Assembly (NCBI GenBank): GCA_964495755.1
Contig: CAZBXU010000195.1
Span: 1-6,189, forward strand
DNA from: JAFGQJ01 sp964495755
Lineage (GTDB): Bacteria > Spirochaetota > Spirochaetia > SZUA-6 > DRHE01
Direction of reading: 5' to 3'
Length of the DNA stretch: 6,189 nucleotides
A program made the translations under genes and the position numbers. Below the pieces are notes generated by a model that saw only the letters and a list, made by a program, of their open reading frames with translations, was not told the DNA's origin and made no database searches. This document shows, piece by piece, positions 5,934 to 6,189 of the stretch. Each line of letters starts with the position of its first letter. Position 1 is the stretch's first letter.

Positions 5934-6189
5934 TTGAAAGAGCTCGGGAGCACGGGTCTCGAGGTTTCTCCGCTGGGCATGGGCACCATATAAATAACAC
6001 GGCTGGAGCGGCGGCAGGATCGCCGACGCCCCGCTCTGCTTGCGGTTTCTCAAAGGCTACATCGGGCTGTTTCCCTGCACCGGCATCGAACGACCCGCGG
6101 AGCACGACCGGGCGGTAGAGCTGGCAAAGAGATGCAGCGAATGCAGGCAGTGTGTGGAGCGCTGCCCGTACGATTTGAAAATCCCGGAC
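5934..6189 (+). pseudogene. Internally deleted aldo/keto reductase with 4Fe-4S domain (runs off window)
   Basis: The left piece starts at TTG 5934 with AGAGG 6 bases upstream. It encodes 19 residues, LKELGSTGLEVSPLGMGTI, the standard first strand of aldo/keto reductases, and ends at TAA 5991-5993. A second frame (+1 relative to the first), open from 5998 to the right edge, encodes LRFLKGYIGLFPCTGIERPAE and then KRCSECRQCVERCPYDLKIP. This is the family's C-terminal end with its C-x2-C-x2-C-x3-C-P iron-sulphur cluster motif. A full protein would have roughly 250 or more residues of TIM barrel between the two pieces, including the catalytic Asp-Tyr-Lys-His tetrad and most NADPH contacts; all are missing. 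The gene is therefore a relic with a large internal deletion and a frame change. It is transcribed away from the operon. The 3' end lies outside the window. Confidence 0.75.

Noticed and set aside
5743..6105. Minus-strand 120-codon open frame across the right intergenic region
   Set aside because: It runs opposite the recognisable reductase remnant, and its proline- and cysteine-rich translation looks like antisense.

Overview
The window is bacterial, with moderate GC content and Shine-Dalgarno-type starts. It is dominated by one compact minus-strand operon of regulatory genes. The combination of an RsbU/SpoIIE phosphatase, an anti-sigma-type ATPase, a STAS-like protein, a soluble class III cyclase and a PilZ protein suggests an environmental Gram-negative with elaborate signalling. 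A spirochaete would fit, but nothing in the sequence proves the phylum.

Layout from left to right: (1) 12-578, minus, a CDP-alcohol phosphatidyltransferase-like membrane enzyme. (2) 590-814, minus, the unidentified 3' remnant of a GC3-rich coding sequence that runs into the ribosome binding site of the first gene. (3) 938-5669, minus, a seven-gene operon. In transcription order it encodes a GRAS-domain protein, a small putative sensor with a V4R/DUF2378/HNOB-like look, a SpoIIE-type PP2C phosphatase, an HATPase (RsbW/Slr1658/SiaB-like), a STAS-like protein, a class III adenylate cyclase and a PilZ protein. The gaps are 41, 11, 2, -4, 0 and 5 bases. (4) 5670-5933, an intergenic stretch with a possible operon promoter and short repeats. 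(5) 5934 to the right edge, plus, the remains of an aldo/keto reductase with a C-terminal 4Fe-4S domain. Only its first ~19 codons and its C-terminal region are left, in different frames.

The operon reads as one signalling device. The phosphatase, ATPase and STAS protein resemble a partner-switching module, in which a kinase phosphorylates a STAS serine and the SpoIIE phosphatase removes it. The cyclase (cAMP) and PilZ protein (c-di-GMP receptor) would be the output or parallel second-messenger arms. The two promoter-proximal genes, the GRAS protein and the putative ligand-binding protein, would be the inputs or novel partners. The GRAS gene is the highlight. GRAS proteins are best known as plant transcriptional regulators (DELLA, SCARECROW). 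This bacterial one keeps the full set of GRAS landmarks and also an intact Rossmann methyltransferase glycine loop. All functional links between the operon genes are inferred from gene order and tight coupling.
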